In this document: piece after piece, positions 25,623 to 33,575 of the stretch
Layout: the number at the start of each line of letters is the position of its first letter
Numbering within the stretch: the first letter of the stretch is position 1
NCBI GenBank assembly: GCA_025054775.1
Contig: JANWZA010000058.1
Span: 1 to 64,000, forward strand
Length of the DNA stretch: 64,000 nucleotides
Reading direction: 5' to 3'
From: Microscillaceae bacterium
Lineage (GTDB): Bacteria; Bacteroidota; Bacteroidia; Cytophagales; Microscillaceae
Notes under the pieces: model-generated
Told to the model about the DNA's origin: nothing
What the model saw: the letters and a program-made list of their open reading frames with translations, nothing else
The model's database searches: none
Made by a program: the position numbers and the translations under genes

Positions 25623-25691
25623 AGACAATCCAGCCTTTACTTTTGCGTTACGTGTTAAATAACGACAAAAGTTGGGCTGTCCTTATTGTCT
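25623..25691 (+). other. Long imperfect hairpin, function unknown
   Basis: AGACAAT/ATTGTCT, CAGCC/GGCTG, ACTTTTG/CAAAAGT and CGTTA/TAACG nest in order, 24 pairs over 69 bases with a 9-base loop. It is not followed by a T run. It lies 90 bases after the PorE-like gene and before the antiporter remnant. Candidates are a terminator, a structured RNA or the relic of a small mobile element. Confidence 0.6.
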
Positions 25692-25770
25692 TAGGATAGA
25701 GATAGTAGAAAAGATGATCTTGAAAAAGATAAAGCAAAAAATTTTTTGTGTAGAATAGTTTAGAATAATA

Positions 25771-26351
25771 CTGTGGGAAGCGATTTCAGAGCCATTGCCA
25801 GTAATTTTAGGTAAGCTCAAATAATCGGCAAAGTAAGCGTGTATTAAGCTGCAGTTGAAGTATCGCAGTTGAGATACTATTGTTGTTTAATGATAGTGTA
25901 ATAGTAGTCGTATTTTTGAGTATTAAAAATTGCTGAAAAAAGAGCAGACAGACTTGGTGCTTTTCGATATTGGTTTGCTTTTTGTGCAAGAGGTGTCAGG
26001 GGGTATTGCTTTTGGGCTTCTGTTGGGCGGGCTTACTTATTGCTCAAAACGATTGATGCATATAATATTGAAGTCTTAATTACGATTGCTTTTGTGGTTA
26101 GGGCTTATTCTTTAAGCTACTTATTTGCATATATCGCATCCGTTAGCGTGGTAATCATAGTTTGTGGAGGGTTATTTTGCTTGTCTTAGCCCTATCCATT
26201 ACTGCTAAAATGCCTCATGAAATGATTTTGACTATAACCCTACGCAGTGATTATTTTTTCTATCCTTGTGCAAAGGCTTACTGTTAGGATATTTGGTAAA
26301 GGTATTCCCTCTAACGAACAGATTGGGGAAGAAAAAACTGATGAGCTTTGA
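25771..26351 (+). pseudogene. CPA1-type Na+/H+ antiporter (NhaP-like), pseudogene
   Basis: The C-terminal half of a CPA1 antiporter is readable across at least four frame changes: an AIS...PVILGKLK stretch near 25780, LLLFNDSVIVVVFL near 25880 (the ESLFNDG signature), SGGIAFGLLLGGLTY from about 25999, IDAYNIEVLITIAFVV from 26052, LSITAKMPHEMILTIT from 26192, and YAVIIFSILVQRLTVRIFGK from 26241 to a natural stop at 26349-26351. Order and spacing are those of the family's last membrane helices. The N-terminal half is not recognisable; it was lost or has decayed in 25535-25770. A live gene would have exported Na+ in exchange for protons. Recognition is from motif memory. Confidence 0.8.
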
Positions 26352-26401
26352 GTGGGTAGACTTGCAAAAAAAGTAAATAATAAGATTAGCACAAAAATAC
26401 T

Positions 26402-27502
26402 TTAAATCTTAAAATCTATCCCTAATTTTTGGGCTAAATTTCTCAAATCTTGTACTACGGTTTCTAACAAAGGAATACCTGTTTTCTTTCGTTTGTTTTC
26501 CATTTCATATTCAGGCTCGCCAGGGATAATCACTCTCTGCCCCTTTATAGCTTTAGCATTACGAAAAGTACGTATCCAATTGTCCATATCTTGCTTAAAG
26601 TCTCGTACGGGGCGAAAAGCATCTATTCGCATTGCCCCTAAAAAATGCCCTGTACCTTTGCCCACTGAGTCGGTGCGGTAGGTAGTTATGCCTGCTGTAG
26701 CAAATGGTGGCACCCAAGGTCCGTAGTTTGCCCCTGAAAGTACTCCTGACAAAATATCTACCATAGCAGCTAGAGCATACCCTTTGTGGCTACCGTGCTC
26801 ACGGTCTGTACCTAAGGGTAACAAAGCCCCTCCGTTCTTGAGGGCGTGGGCATCTGTGGTAGAATTTCCTTCGGCATCTTGTACCCAGCCTATGGGGGCG
26901 GGTTCGTTTCTACGTTGCAAAATTTGTAATTTGCCATAAGCCACTGCTGTGGTTGCAAAATCGGCTACAAAAGGAGGTTCCTGCAAAGCAGGAATAGCAA
27001 TGGCAATAGGATTTGTGCCTAATAAGCGTTCTAAACTAAACGTGGGGGCAACCAAATTAGAGGCGTGTGTCATTGCCCAACCTATCATATCTTTGGGGAG
27101 AGCAAGCATGGCATGGTAGCCTGCAATGCCAAAATGCCCTGAGTTTTGCACGGCGACCCAGCCCGTCCCTACTTGTTCGGCTTTGTCTATGGCAATACGC
27201 ATGGCTTCTTGGGCAGCTACCAACCCCAGCCCTCGGTCTGCATCAAGCACTGCTGTAGAGGGCGTCTGATGCAAAATTTGAAATTTAGGTTTAGGATTAA
27301 GGTTTCCTATTTCCCATTGTTTGACATACCCGCTTAAACGGGCAACCCCATGCGAATCTATGCCACGCAAATCGGCAGCTATCAATACTTGGGTGGCTTG
27401 GTGAGCCAGTGTAGCCTCGCAACCTATTCGCTCAAAAACGGCTTGCACAAAAGCAGCTAAAACAGTGGGTGAGACTACTGTTTCTTGGTTAGGTTCGTTC
27501 AT
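26402..27502 (-). CDS. Ldh family oxidoreductase (malate/L-lactate/ureidoglycolate dehydrogenase type 2)
   Basis: 366 residues, full length. Family marks: DLRGIDSHGVARL (about 49-61), NSGHFGIAGYHAM (about 121-133) with the catalytic His, GTNPIAIAIPA (about 163-173) and HGSHKGYALAAMVDILSG. These NAD(P)-dependent enzymes interconvert 2-hydroxy and 2-oxo acids and do not resemble classical LDH. Substrate cannot be deduced. The ATG lies 14 bp inside the 3' end of lspA on the same strand, so translation of the pair is probably coupled. Confidence 0.88.
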   Translation of the reverse strand: MNEPNQETVVSPTVLAAFVQAVFERIGCEATLAHQATQVLIAADLRGIDSHGVARLSGYVKQWEIGNLNPKPKFQILHQTPSTAVLDADRGLGLVAAQEAMRIAIDKAEQVGTGWVAVQNSGHFGIAGYHAMLALPKDMIGWAMTHASNLVAPTFSLERLLGTNPIAIAIPALQEPPFVADFATTAVAYGKLQILQRRNEPAPIGWVQDAEGNSTTDAHALKNGGALLPLGTDREHGSHKGYALAAMVDILSGVLSGANYGPWVPPFATAGITTYRTDSVGKGTGHFLGAMRIDAFRPVRDFKQDMDNWIRTFRNAKAIKGQRVIIPGEPEYEMENKRKKTGIPLLETVVQDLRNLAQKLGIDFKI

Positions 27503-28235
27503 TTTTAGTAGGTAGGTTATCGTTAGGCAAGGGGATGTTTTGAGAGTCTTTTGGGCTAATTTCGTTTGGACTTGCTTCCTGAATAGAATTTTCTTGGTTC
27601 ATTGGTTGAATGGCTGGCTGATGGCTCCCTTCGATTGCATTAGCGGGAGTTGGGGATTTAGGTTTAGGAAAAAATGTCCCTTGAAAAACTAAAATACTAA
27701 CCACACCGATAAAAATAGCTGCATCCGCTACGTTGAAAATGGGAAACAGTGCTACGTCCATTCCACCTAAAAGAGGTATCCATTGAGGTAACTCTCCGCG
27801 CCAAATATCAAAGTAAAACATATCGATTACTTGCCCATAAAACCATGGCGTGGGAGCGTTAGGAGGAGCATTGTCTAAATACACACCATAAAACGTACTA
27901 TCGATTACGTTGCCTGAGGCTCCTCCTAAGATCATTGCCATACAAAAGATAAAGCCTTTGTGTGCCTGCTTGTCTACAAGATATTTGATATAAAAGGCAA
28001 TAGCGATTGTGGCAATGATTCTAAACAAGGTAAGTATCAATTTGCCGTATATTGCGTCAAAGGTAATTCCGAAAGCCATGCCAGGATTGAGAATGTAATG
28101 GAGCTTAAACCAATTTCCTAACACGGGAATTTCACCTGTGTTACCCATTTTCATATAAAAATATACCCACAGTTTGAGGGCTTGGTCTATACTAATTACA
28201 AGCAAACTGACACTAAAATACTTTATATATCGCAT
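27489..28235 (-). CDS. lspA: Lipoprotein signal peptidase II
   Basis: 248 residues; the membrane enzyme that cuts signal peptides of lipidated prolipoproteins. The two catalytic Asp residues lie in GGASGNVIDS and FNVADAAIFIG, and four hydrophobic segments are visible. The Bacteroidota-type insert with PPNAPTPWFYGQVIDMFYFD is present. A hydrophilic, Pro/Asn/Gln-rich tail of about 60 residues follows the last helix and is absent from E. coli LspA. Several lipoproteins in this window (41028, 42105, 61910, 63484) are likely substrates. Confidence 0.95.
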   Translation of the reverse strand: MRYIKYFSVSLLVISIDQALKLWVYFYMKMGNTGEIPVLGNWFKLHYILNPGMAFGITFDAIYGKLILTLFRIIATIAIAFYIKYLVDKQAHKGFIFCMAMILGGASGNVIDSTFYGVYLDNAPPNAPTPWFYGQVIDMFYFDIWRGELPQWIPLLGGMDVALFPIFNVADAAIFIGVVSILVFQGTFFPKPKSPTPANAIEGSHQPAIQPMNQENSIQEASPNEISPKDSQNIPLPNDNLPTKNERT

Positions 28236-28293
28236 GAATATTTGCTAAATAGGTAGCAAGTAACTTCCCCTGCTGTTAATTAAAATCAGAAGT

Positions 28294-28302
28294 GCAAAAA
28301 TA
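28294..28302 (-). promoter_or_regulatory. Promoter -7 element of lspA
   Basis: Reads TATTTTTGC on the minus strand, 58 bases before the lspA start. Confidence 0.5.
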
Positions 28303-28392
28303 GCAAAAAGTTGTTTATACCTAAAAACAAAGTAGGTTTTCTTTACATTAAGGAGAAATAAATTTTTAGGGCAATTAAAAAAAATATAAATG

Positions 28393-28406
28393 GTATGCAT
28401 GCATAC
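28393..28406. promoter_or_regulatory. Perfect 14-bp palindrome, likely operator
   Basis: GTATGCATGCATAC, extending to 20 bp with one mismatched pair. It lies 13 bases before the -7 element of the acyl-CoA dehydrogenase gene, in the -33 region, where a bound repressor would block initiation. The form suits a TetR- or FadR-type dimer; no regulator gene is adjacent. Confidence 0.55.
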
Positions 28407-28419
28407 TATTTTTTTTCAC

Positions 28420-28428
28420 TATCTTTGC
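28420..28428 (+). promoter_or_regulatory. Promoter -7 element of the long acyl-CoA dehydrogenase gene
   Basis: TATCTTTGC, a full consensus match, 44 bases before the ATG at 28473. Confidence 0.7.
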
Positions 28429-28472
28429 ATTGAATCTAGTTGAATTGTATTTCTCACTTTTTCCTATTTTAT

Positions 28473-30269
28473 ATGCAAACCGTAGAACAAAAAGAGCTTA
28501 TCAAAGGCGGAGAGTTTTTGATAAAAGATGTTAATTCTGCTCAAATCTTCATACAAGAAGAGTTTACTGAGGAGCAGGCTATGATGGCCCAAGCCTGTTT
28601 GGATTTTCTTAACAAAGAAATTGAACCTCGTTTGGAAGAGATTGACCAGGCCAAGTCGCCAGAGTTGATGAGAAACTTAGTAAAAAAAGCAGGTGAGTTG
28701 GGTTTATTAGCCACTGCTGTTCCTGCTGAGTATGAGGGCTTAGGCATGAGTTTCAATACCTCTATGCTTTTAGCGGATTATGTAGGAATGGCACACTCTT
28801 TTGCGGTGGCTTTCTCAGCTCATACTGGCATAGGTACTTTACCTATCGTTTATTATGGTAATGAGGAGCAGAAGAGAAAATACTTGCCCAAATTAGCCTC
28901 TGGGGAGTGGATTAGTTGCTACTGTCTTACCGAACCTGACTCTGGCTCTGATGCTAATTCAGGAAAGACCAGAGCTACGCTTTCTGCGGAGGGCAAGCAC
29001 TATATCATTAACGGACAAAAGATGTGGATAACTAATGCAGGTTTTGCGGACATCTTTATCGTGTTTGCCAAAATTGATGATGACAAAAACCTTTCAGCCT
29101 TTATTGTAGAAAAGGGCTTTGGAGGCATAACCATGAACGAACCTGAAAAGAAATTAGGTATCAAAGGTTCGGATACGCGCCAAGTATTCTTTAACGATTG
29201 CCACGTCCCCGTAGAAAACTTGCTTTCTGAGCGCGGAAATGGCTTCAAGATAGCGGTAAATATTCTAAATATTGGACGCATCAAATTAGCTGCTTCATGC
29301 AACGGCGCGGCAAAAAAAGCCCTTGAGCATTCAGTACGATATGCCAAAGAACGCAAACAATTCAATACAGCTATTGCCAACTTCGGGGCCATCAAAGAGA
29401 AAATTGCCAAACAAGCTACCCTGATTTTTGTGAACGAAAGTGCCTACTATCGTGCAGGGCAAAATATTGACGATTGTATTGAGGCATTTATTGCTAATGG
29501 TATGCCCGAGGCAGAGGCTAAACTCAAGGCCTTTGAGCAATTTGCCATTGAGTGTGCTATTATGAAGGTATTCGGTTCTGAAACTTTGGACTATTGCGTG
29601 GATGAAGCCGTACAAATTTTCGGCGGCATGGGCTACTCTGCTGAAGCACCCGTAGAGCGTTGCTACCGAGATTCCCGCATTAACCGCATTTTTGAAGGCA
29701 CTAACGAAATAAACCGCATGCTTTGCGTTGGCACTATCGTGAAACGTGCCATGAAAGGTGAATTGAACCTTATGCCTGCTATCATGGAAGTGCAAAAGGA
29801 ACTTATGAGCGGAGGTGGTGATTTGCGATTTGATAATTCGTTTATGAGTTATGAAAAAGCCGTATTGAAGAATTTGAAAAAAGCTACGCTCATGACGGCG
29901 GGTGCAGCCGTGCAGAAATTCACTACCAATTTGCAGAACGAGCAGGAGGTGATGCTTAACCTTGCCGATATGCTTATTCAAGTATATACTCTTGAGTCTG
30001 CTATTTTGCGGCTAGAGAAGTTAGCTAGCATACGGGGCCAGGCGTCTGTAGCTATCCAAGCTGATATGGTACGTAGCTTTTTGCTAGAGGCTGCAGATAC
30101 AGTGTATATCTCAGGCAAAAATGCTATCAATGCCTTTGCCGAAGGTGAAATGCACAAGGCTTTGATGGGAAGTTTGCGTAAGTTGAGCCGTACTGAGGCA
30201 TACAATGCCAAAGAAGCGCGCCGTCGTATTGCTGATTTCATACTCGAACAAGGTAAATATCCTTTCTAA
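28473..30269 (+). CDS. Long-form acyl-CoA dehydrogenase
   Basis: 598 residues from the ATG at 28473; a TTG at 28440 would add 11 residues but sits too close to the promoter. The first ~400 residues are a standard acyl-CoA dehydrogenase: YCLTEPDSGSDANSGKT, MWITNAGFADIF, and FEGTNEINRML with the catalytic Glu. A helical extension of about 190 residues follows, as in Bacillus FadE-type and VLCAD-like enzymes. It does the first step of fatty-acid beta-oxidation with FAD. No etfAB is adjacent. The upstream palindrome suggests control by acyl-CoA or a similar ligand (inference). A strong hairpin follows the stop. Confidence 0.92.
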   Translation: MQTVEQKELIKGGEFLIKDVNSAQIFIQEEFTEEQAMMAQACLDFLNKEIEPRLEEIDQAKSPELMRNLVKKAGELGLLATAVPAEYEGLGMSFNTSMLLADYVGMAHSFAVAFSAHTGIGTLPIVYYGNEEQKRKYLPKLASGEWISCYCLTEPDSGSDANSGKTRATLSAEGKHYIINGQKMWITNAGFADIFIVFAKIDDDKNLSAFIVEKGFGGITMNEPEKKLGIKGSDTRQVFFNDCHVPVENLLSERGNGFKIAVNILNIGRIKLAASCNGAAKKALEHSVRYAKERKQFNTAIANFGAIKEKIAKQATLIFVNESAYYRAGQNIDDCIEAFIANGMPEAEAKLKAFEQFAIECAIMKVFGSETLDYCVDEAVQIFGGMGYSAEAPVERCYRDSRINRIFEGTNEINRMLCVGTIVKRAMKGELNLMPAIMEVQKELMSGGGDLRFDNSFMSYEKAVLKNLKKATLMTAGAAVQKFTTNLQNEQEVMLNLADMLIQVYTLESAILRLEKLASIRGQASVAIQADMVRSFLLEAADTVYISGKNAINAFAEGEMHKALMGSLRKLSRTEAYNAKEARRRIADFILEQGKYPF

Positions 30270-30276
30270 CACGAGA

Positions 30277-30313
30277 ATAACTTTCCAAAAGTGCTATACT
30301 TTTGGAAAGTTAT
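30277..30313 (+). terminator. Strong hairpin after the acyl-CoA dehydrogenase gene
   Basis: A perfect 16-bp stem (30277-30292 with 30298-30313) around a 5-base loop GCTAT, 7 bases past the stop. No T run follows, so it may end transcripts on either strand weakly or shield a processed 3' end. Confidence 0.6.
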
Positions 30314-30532
30314 GATATAATGTAAACACACTCCTTGACAATTCTCAAGCCTCCTGCAATAATGCTCCACTTTTCTGCTTACCTCTGCATTCATAAGCAA
30401 GTAAAATTATTCGCCTAATATTCAGATTCAAAACTACTTCTCTATTTTGTAAAACATTGACCAACTTTTGAAAGCTTTCTTAAAAGAATGATTAACCATC
30501 GTTAGTATAAAGATATTCAAAAATACTAAAAG

Positions 30533-30973
30533 CTTAGTTTTTAGTACTTAATGTTAAGTTTTTAGTATTAAATGCTTATTTTTTATTATTATATGTATAG
30601 TTAATAATACTAAATGTTTAGTTTTTGATAATTAATGTTAGGACTTTATTACTTAATATTTAATAATAAATATTAAATGTTAAATCTTAAGTATTTAATG
30701 TTAAATTTTTAGTATTTAATGTTTATTATCAAGTATTAAGATTGTACTTTTTAATAATAAAAATTATACATTTACTATTAAATAACGTGCTTTAACTATT
30801 AAAAATTATACATTTACTATTAAAAGTTGTAACTTAATCTTTGTAAATTATACTTTTAATATTAAAAATCATACATTTATCATATAAAATTATACATTTA
30901 TTACCAAAAACTATACATCTATCATTAAATATTACAATTTAACTATTTATAGGTATATATTTAAGCTTATAAG
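30533..30973. repeat. Array of 21 degenerate 21-bp tandem units, non-coding
   Basis: The segment splits into 21 units of exactly 21 bp with no indel. The left ten units resemble TTAAGTTTTTAGTATTAAAT plus G; the right eleven resemble TTATACATTTACTATTAAAA plus A or G. The two types agree at 14 of 21 places in direct register and at about 16 of 21 when one is reversed, complemented and rotated. Units 2, 9, 12, 14 and 18 are closest to the consensus. The period equals two helical turns and puts a T5 or A5 tract on the same face each time, so the DNA should be curved. Stops occur in all frames. A possible further unit at 30512-30532 is weak. Confidence 0.85.
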
Positions 30974-31107
30974 CTATGTTTTGATTTTATTATATTCAGA
31001 TTATATTGCTTTTTATATGCTATTAGTTTGAAGGATATTTTGTAATTTTGTTACGTTATTAGTATTTCCTGTGAGAAGGAAGCGGATTAGAAAAATATTT
31101 GAAACAT

Positions 31108-31959
31108 ATGATTATTAGCCCTCAGCAAGTAGTAGAATATTATGAGAAGTGCGAAGTGGCCTATCGCGATGTGTGGGACTTGAACAACAGCCTTGCTATG
31201 CATTATGGCTATTGGGACGCAAGCGTTAGGAGGTTGCCGCAGTCGCTTCATAGAATGAATGAAGTGTTAGCCCAAGTAGCCTGCGTGAGGCGTGGTGAGC
31301 GGGTGTTGGATGCGGGGTGTGGGGTGGGCGGTTCGGCTATTTTCTTGGCAAAGCAATATGGCTGTGAGGTAGAGGGGATAACTTTACTTGAAACGCAGGT
31401 CCAAAAAGCGATAGTTTACGCTCAACAACGGGGTGTGAGCGACAAAGTGCGTTTCAGTGTGCAGGATTACACACAAACGGGCTTTGAAGCGCGTAGTTTT
31501 GACCTTGTGTGGGCAGTAGAAAGCGTGTGCCATGCTATAGATAAGCAGGCGTTTTTGCAAGAGGCGTATCGGTTGCTTAAAAAAGGCGGTAGGTTGTTAG
31601 TAGCTGACGGTTTTTGTACAGATAAAGCACTCAGCCCCAAAGAAAGTGCACTTTTGCTCACTTGGACAAGCAACTGGGCTATTCCACACTTGGCTTCGGT
31701 GCATAGTTTTGAACACAAAATACGGCAAGTGGGCTTCCAAGCCGTAAATTTTCAGGATTTTACACCTAATATCTTCCCCTCTTCGCGAAGGCTTTACTTT
31801 TTTGCCCACTTGGCACTGCTTTACGGATATTTGTGTAAACTCGTGGGCAAGCCGTATGGCAACCCTCATACCATAGCTAACACCCGCGGGGCAAAGGCTC
31901 AATACCAAGCCTTAAAGAGAGGTCTGTGGAAATATGGAGTATTTGTAGCAAAGAAGTAA
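31108..31959 (+). CDS. SAM-dependent class I methyltransferase
   Basis: 283 residues from the ATG at 31108 (a TTG nine bases earlier is also possible). Motif I VLDAGCGVGGSA, then DLVWAVESVCHAID (motif IV region) and LKKGGRLLVADGF (motif VI) place it with the tocopherol/sterol C-methyltransferase-like group of small-molecule methyltransferases; the N-terminal NNSLAMHYGYWD is typical there. Substrate unknown. Its codons are visibly richer in G and C than those of its neighbours, and it follows the 21-bp array and a very AT-rich stretch, so lateral acquisition is plausible. TAATTTTG at 31043-31050 may be its -7 element. Confidence 0.85.
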   Translation: MIISPQQVVEYYEKCEVAYRDVWDLNNSLAMHYGYWDASVRRLPQSLHRMNEVLAQVACVRRGERVLDAGCGVGGSAIFLAKQYGCEVEGITLLETQVQKAIVYAQQRGVSDKVRFSVQDYTQTGFEARSFDLVWAVESVCHAIDKQAFLQEAYRLLKKGGRLLVADGFCTDKALSPKESALLLTWTSNWAIPHLASVHSFEHKIRQVGFQAVNFQDFTPNIFPSSRRLYFFAHLALLYGYLCKLVGKPYGNPHTIANTRGAKAQYQALKRGLWKYGVFVAKK

Positions 31960-31996
31960 GCTTTGCCGAAGAAGTTCCATTTTTTTGAAAAAGTGT

Positions 31997-32004
31997 TAGT
32001 TTTG
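31997..32004 (+). promoter_or_regulatory. Promoter -7 element of the DinB-family gene
   Basis: TAGTTTTG, 33 bases before the ATG at 32038. Confidence 0.45.
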
Positions 32005-32037
32005 TAGCCCAAATTTCGTTTGAATTACAATTCTTTT

Positions 32038-32505
32038 ATGAAAGAGTACTTTTTACGTTTGTTTGCTTACAATCTATGGGCAAATGAAATTACATTAGAT
32101 AGTCTAAAAAAGTATAAAATCACCGATGACTATTGCCTGCAGATGTTTAGCCATATAGTGAATGCGCAATATATTTGGCATAGACGCCTTACCGAACAGC
32201 CTAATGACTACAAGATTTGGGATAAGTGGAGCATTGAGCAAATGCAAAACGCTTTAACAGAAAACCACGCATTGTGGCAAACTTATTTGAATAAGCTGAC
32301 ACCGCAGGAACTTTCGCGTACATTTGAGTATAAAAATTCAGCAGGAGATACTTTTACAAATAACGTACAGGATTGTCTTGTTCACTTAATAAATCATGCT
32401 ACTTACCATCGCGCTCAGGTGGCTAAACGTCTTCGCGAATTAGGCTTTGTGCCTCAAAATACAGATTACATTACTTATTGCCGCTTGATAGGTAGTAAAA
32501 TCTGA
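32038..32505 (+). CDS. DinB-family protein
   Basis: 155 residues from the ATG at 32038 (a TTG at 32020 is less likely). Four-helix bundle pattern of the DinB/YfiT group: LFAYNLWANE at the start, FSHIVNAQYIWHRRL (about 37-51) with the first metal His, and LINHATYHRAQV (about 120-131) with the other two His residues. Relatives are metal-dependent thiol transferases or of unknown role, often stress-linked. Its stop lies 4 bp from that of the convergent aminopeptidase gene. Confidence 0.85.
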   Translation: MKEYFLRLFAYNLWANEITLDSLKKYKITDDYCLQMFSHIVNAQYIWHRRLTEQPNDYKIWDKWSIEQMQNALTENHALWQTYLNKLTPQELSRTFEYKNSAGDTFTNNVQDCLVHLINHATYHRAQVAKRLRELGFVPQNTDYITYCRLIGSKI

Positions 32506-32509
32506 ACGT

Positions 32510-33574
32510 TTACTTAAACCATTCCCCAAAGGGGGGGTACTTGTTACGAAGGAATTGAATGTAAGCCCGTAGGTTACCGTTGAATTTTTGTTGGAATTCT
32601 GTCTCAAAATCTCGCTGTTTGCTCCTGTATCGTACAAAGTGCATAAAAAAGGCATTGTTAGGGAGTTCTTTTTCAAACATTTTAGTAAAGCGTTTGGGCT
32701 GTTGGAAAGGTAGGCGTGTAAATTCACTTACAATTTGTCTTATTAAGCTATCTTTTTTTGCTTTTTTTTTGGCAAATGGCATAGCCAGAGAGAAGTTTTT
32801 GTATAGTTGTTGAAGCCGTTGCGTAGCTTGCAAAAAGAATTGGTAAAATTGTTCGGAGTCCTGTTTAGCTTTTTGATAGTTTTGATATTGAGGTGAATGC
32901 TTACCGAAGTGTTGTTTCAGGAATAGTTCAGCTCCTTTATCGCCAATGAAGTCAGCAATATTTTCATTTAAGGTTACGTCATTTTTTACGTAGATAGTGC
33001 TATGGCTTAATTCGTGAATAATCAAATTAGCTAAACTGCCTTCACTGCGTTTGAGCATGTTACTCAATACGGGATCCTTAAACCAACCCAAAGTTGACCA
33101 GCCTGCTACCTCGTCAATATCTACATCGTAACCTTGTGTTTTAAGTTCTTGATAAAGTGCCTGAGCTTCCTGTAAATTAAAGAAGCCTTTATAACTCATA
33201 TTTCCTAGAAAGGCATAGTTCCATTCTTTGGGCTTAAAGTCAAAAGGTTCACAAGCGGTAACTACCCAAAGAATAGGCTGGTTTTGTTGGTCAAAAAAAG
33301 TGGTATAGTTGTCTACTTTTCGCAAGCCTAGACTATCAAAGGCAAATTGACGAATAGCTTGGACAAGTCGTAACTTAGCTTTAAGCGAATCAGGCAAAGT
33401 ATTTTGGGCTAACACTTGCTCAATGGGTTGGCTATTCCATAGGATACGCATTTGTCCATAGCCTTGCCTAAGGGCATATACTATAAGCTCGGCATAGAGC
33501 AGTACTAATATTAAAAGGACTCCTAAGATTGTAAAGAATGTATATTTAAACCATTTCTTACATTTACGACTCAT
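32510..33574 (-). CDS. Putative zinc aminopeptidase (PF10023-type)
   Basis: 354 residues from the ATG at 33574, which follows the DUF3078 stop by one base; the longer frame to 33610 would overlap that gene. One N-terminal membrane helix (WFKYTFFTILGVLLILVLLY) anchors it. The zinc site is HELSH in LIIHELSHSTIYVKND with a downstream NENIADFIGDKGAELFL supplying the third ligand, as in the family annotated as predicted aminopeptidases. YDVDIDEVAGWSTLGWFKDP is another family mark. Substrate unknown. Probably co-transcribed with the DUF3078 gene. Confidence 0.8.
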   Translation of the reverse strand: MSRKCKKWFKYTFFTILGVLLILVLLYAELIVYALRQGYGQMRILWNSQPIEQVLAQNTLPDSLKAKLRLVQAIRQFAFDSLGLRKVDNYTTFFDQQNQPILWVVTACEPFDFKPKEWNYAFLGNMSYKGFFNLQEAQALYQELKTQGYDVDIDEVAGWSTLGWFKDPVLSNMLKRSEGSLANLIIHELSHSTIYVKNDVTLNENIADFIGDKGAELFLKQHFGKHSPQYQNYQKAKQDSEQFYQFFLQATQRLQQLYKNFSLAMPFAKKKAKKDSLIRQIVSEFTRLPFQQPKRFTKMFEKELPNNAFFMHFVRYRSKQRDFETEFQQKFNGNLRAYIQFLRNKYPPFGEWFK

Positions 33575-33575
33575 T

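Noticed and set aside
25623-25691. Integron attC site
   Set aside because: Paired arms are present, but the required core-site ends and any integrase are missing.
25807-25989. 60-residue minus-strand ORF
   Set aside because: It lies antisense within the antiporter pseudogene and is explained by it.
30533-30973. CRISPR array
   Set aside because: Units are contiguous 21-mers without conserved repeats and unique spacers, and no cas gene is near.
30533-30973. Coding heptad repeat (21 bp = 7 codons)
   Set aside because: Stop codons recur in every frame on both strands, so no long product is possible.
30533-30973. Plasmid iterons at a replication origin
   Set aside because: Period fits, but no rep or par gene is near and both flanks are chromosomal; kept only as one explanation of origin.
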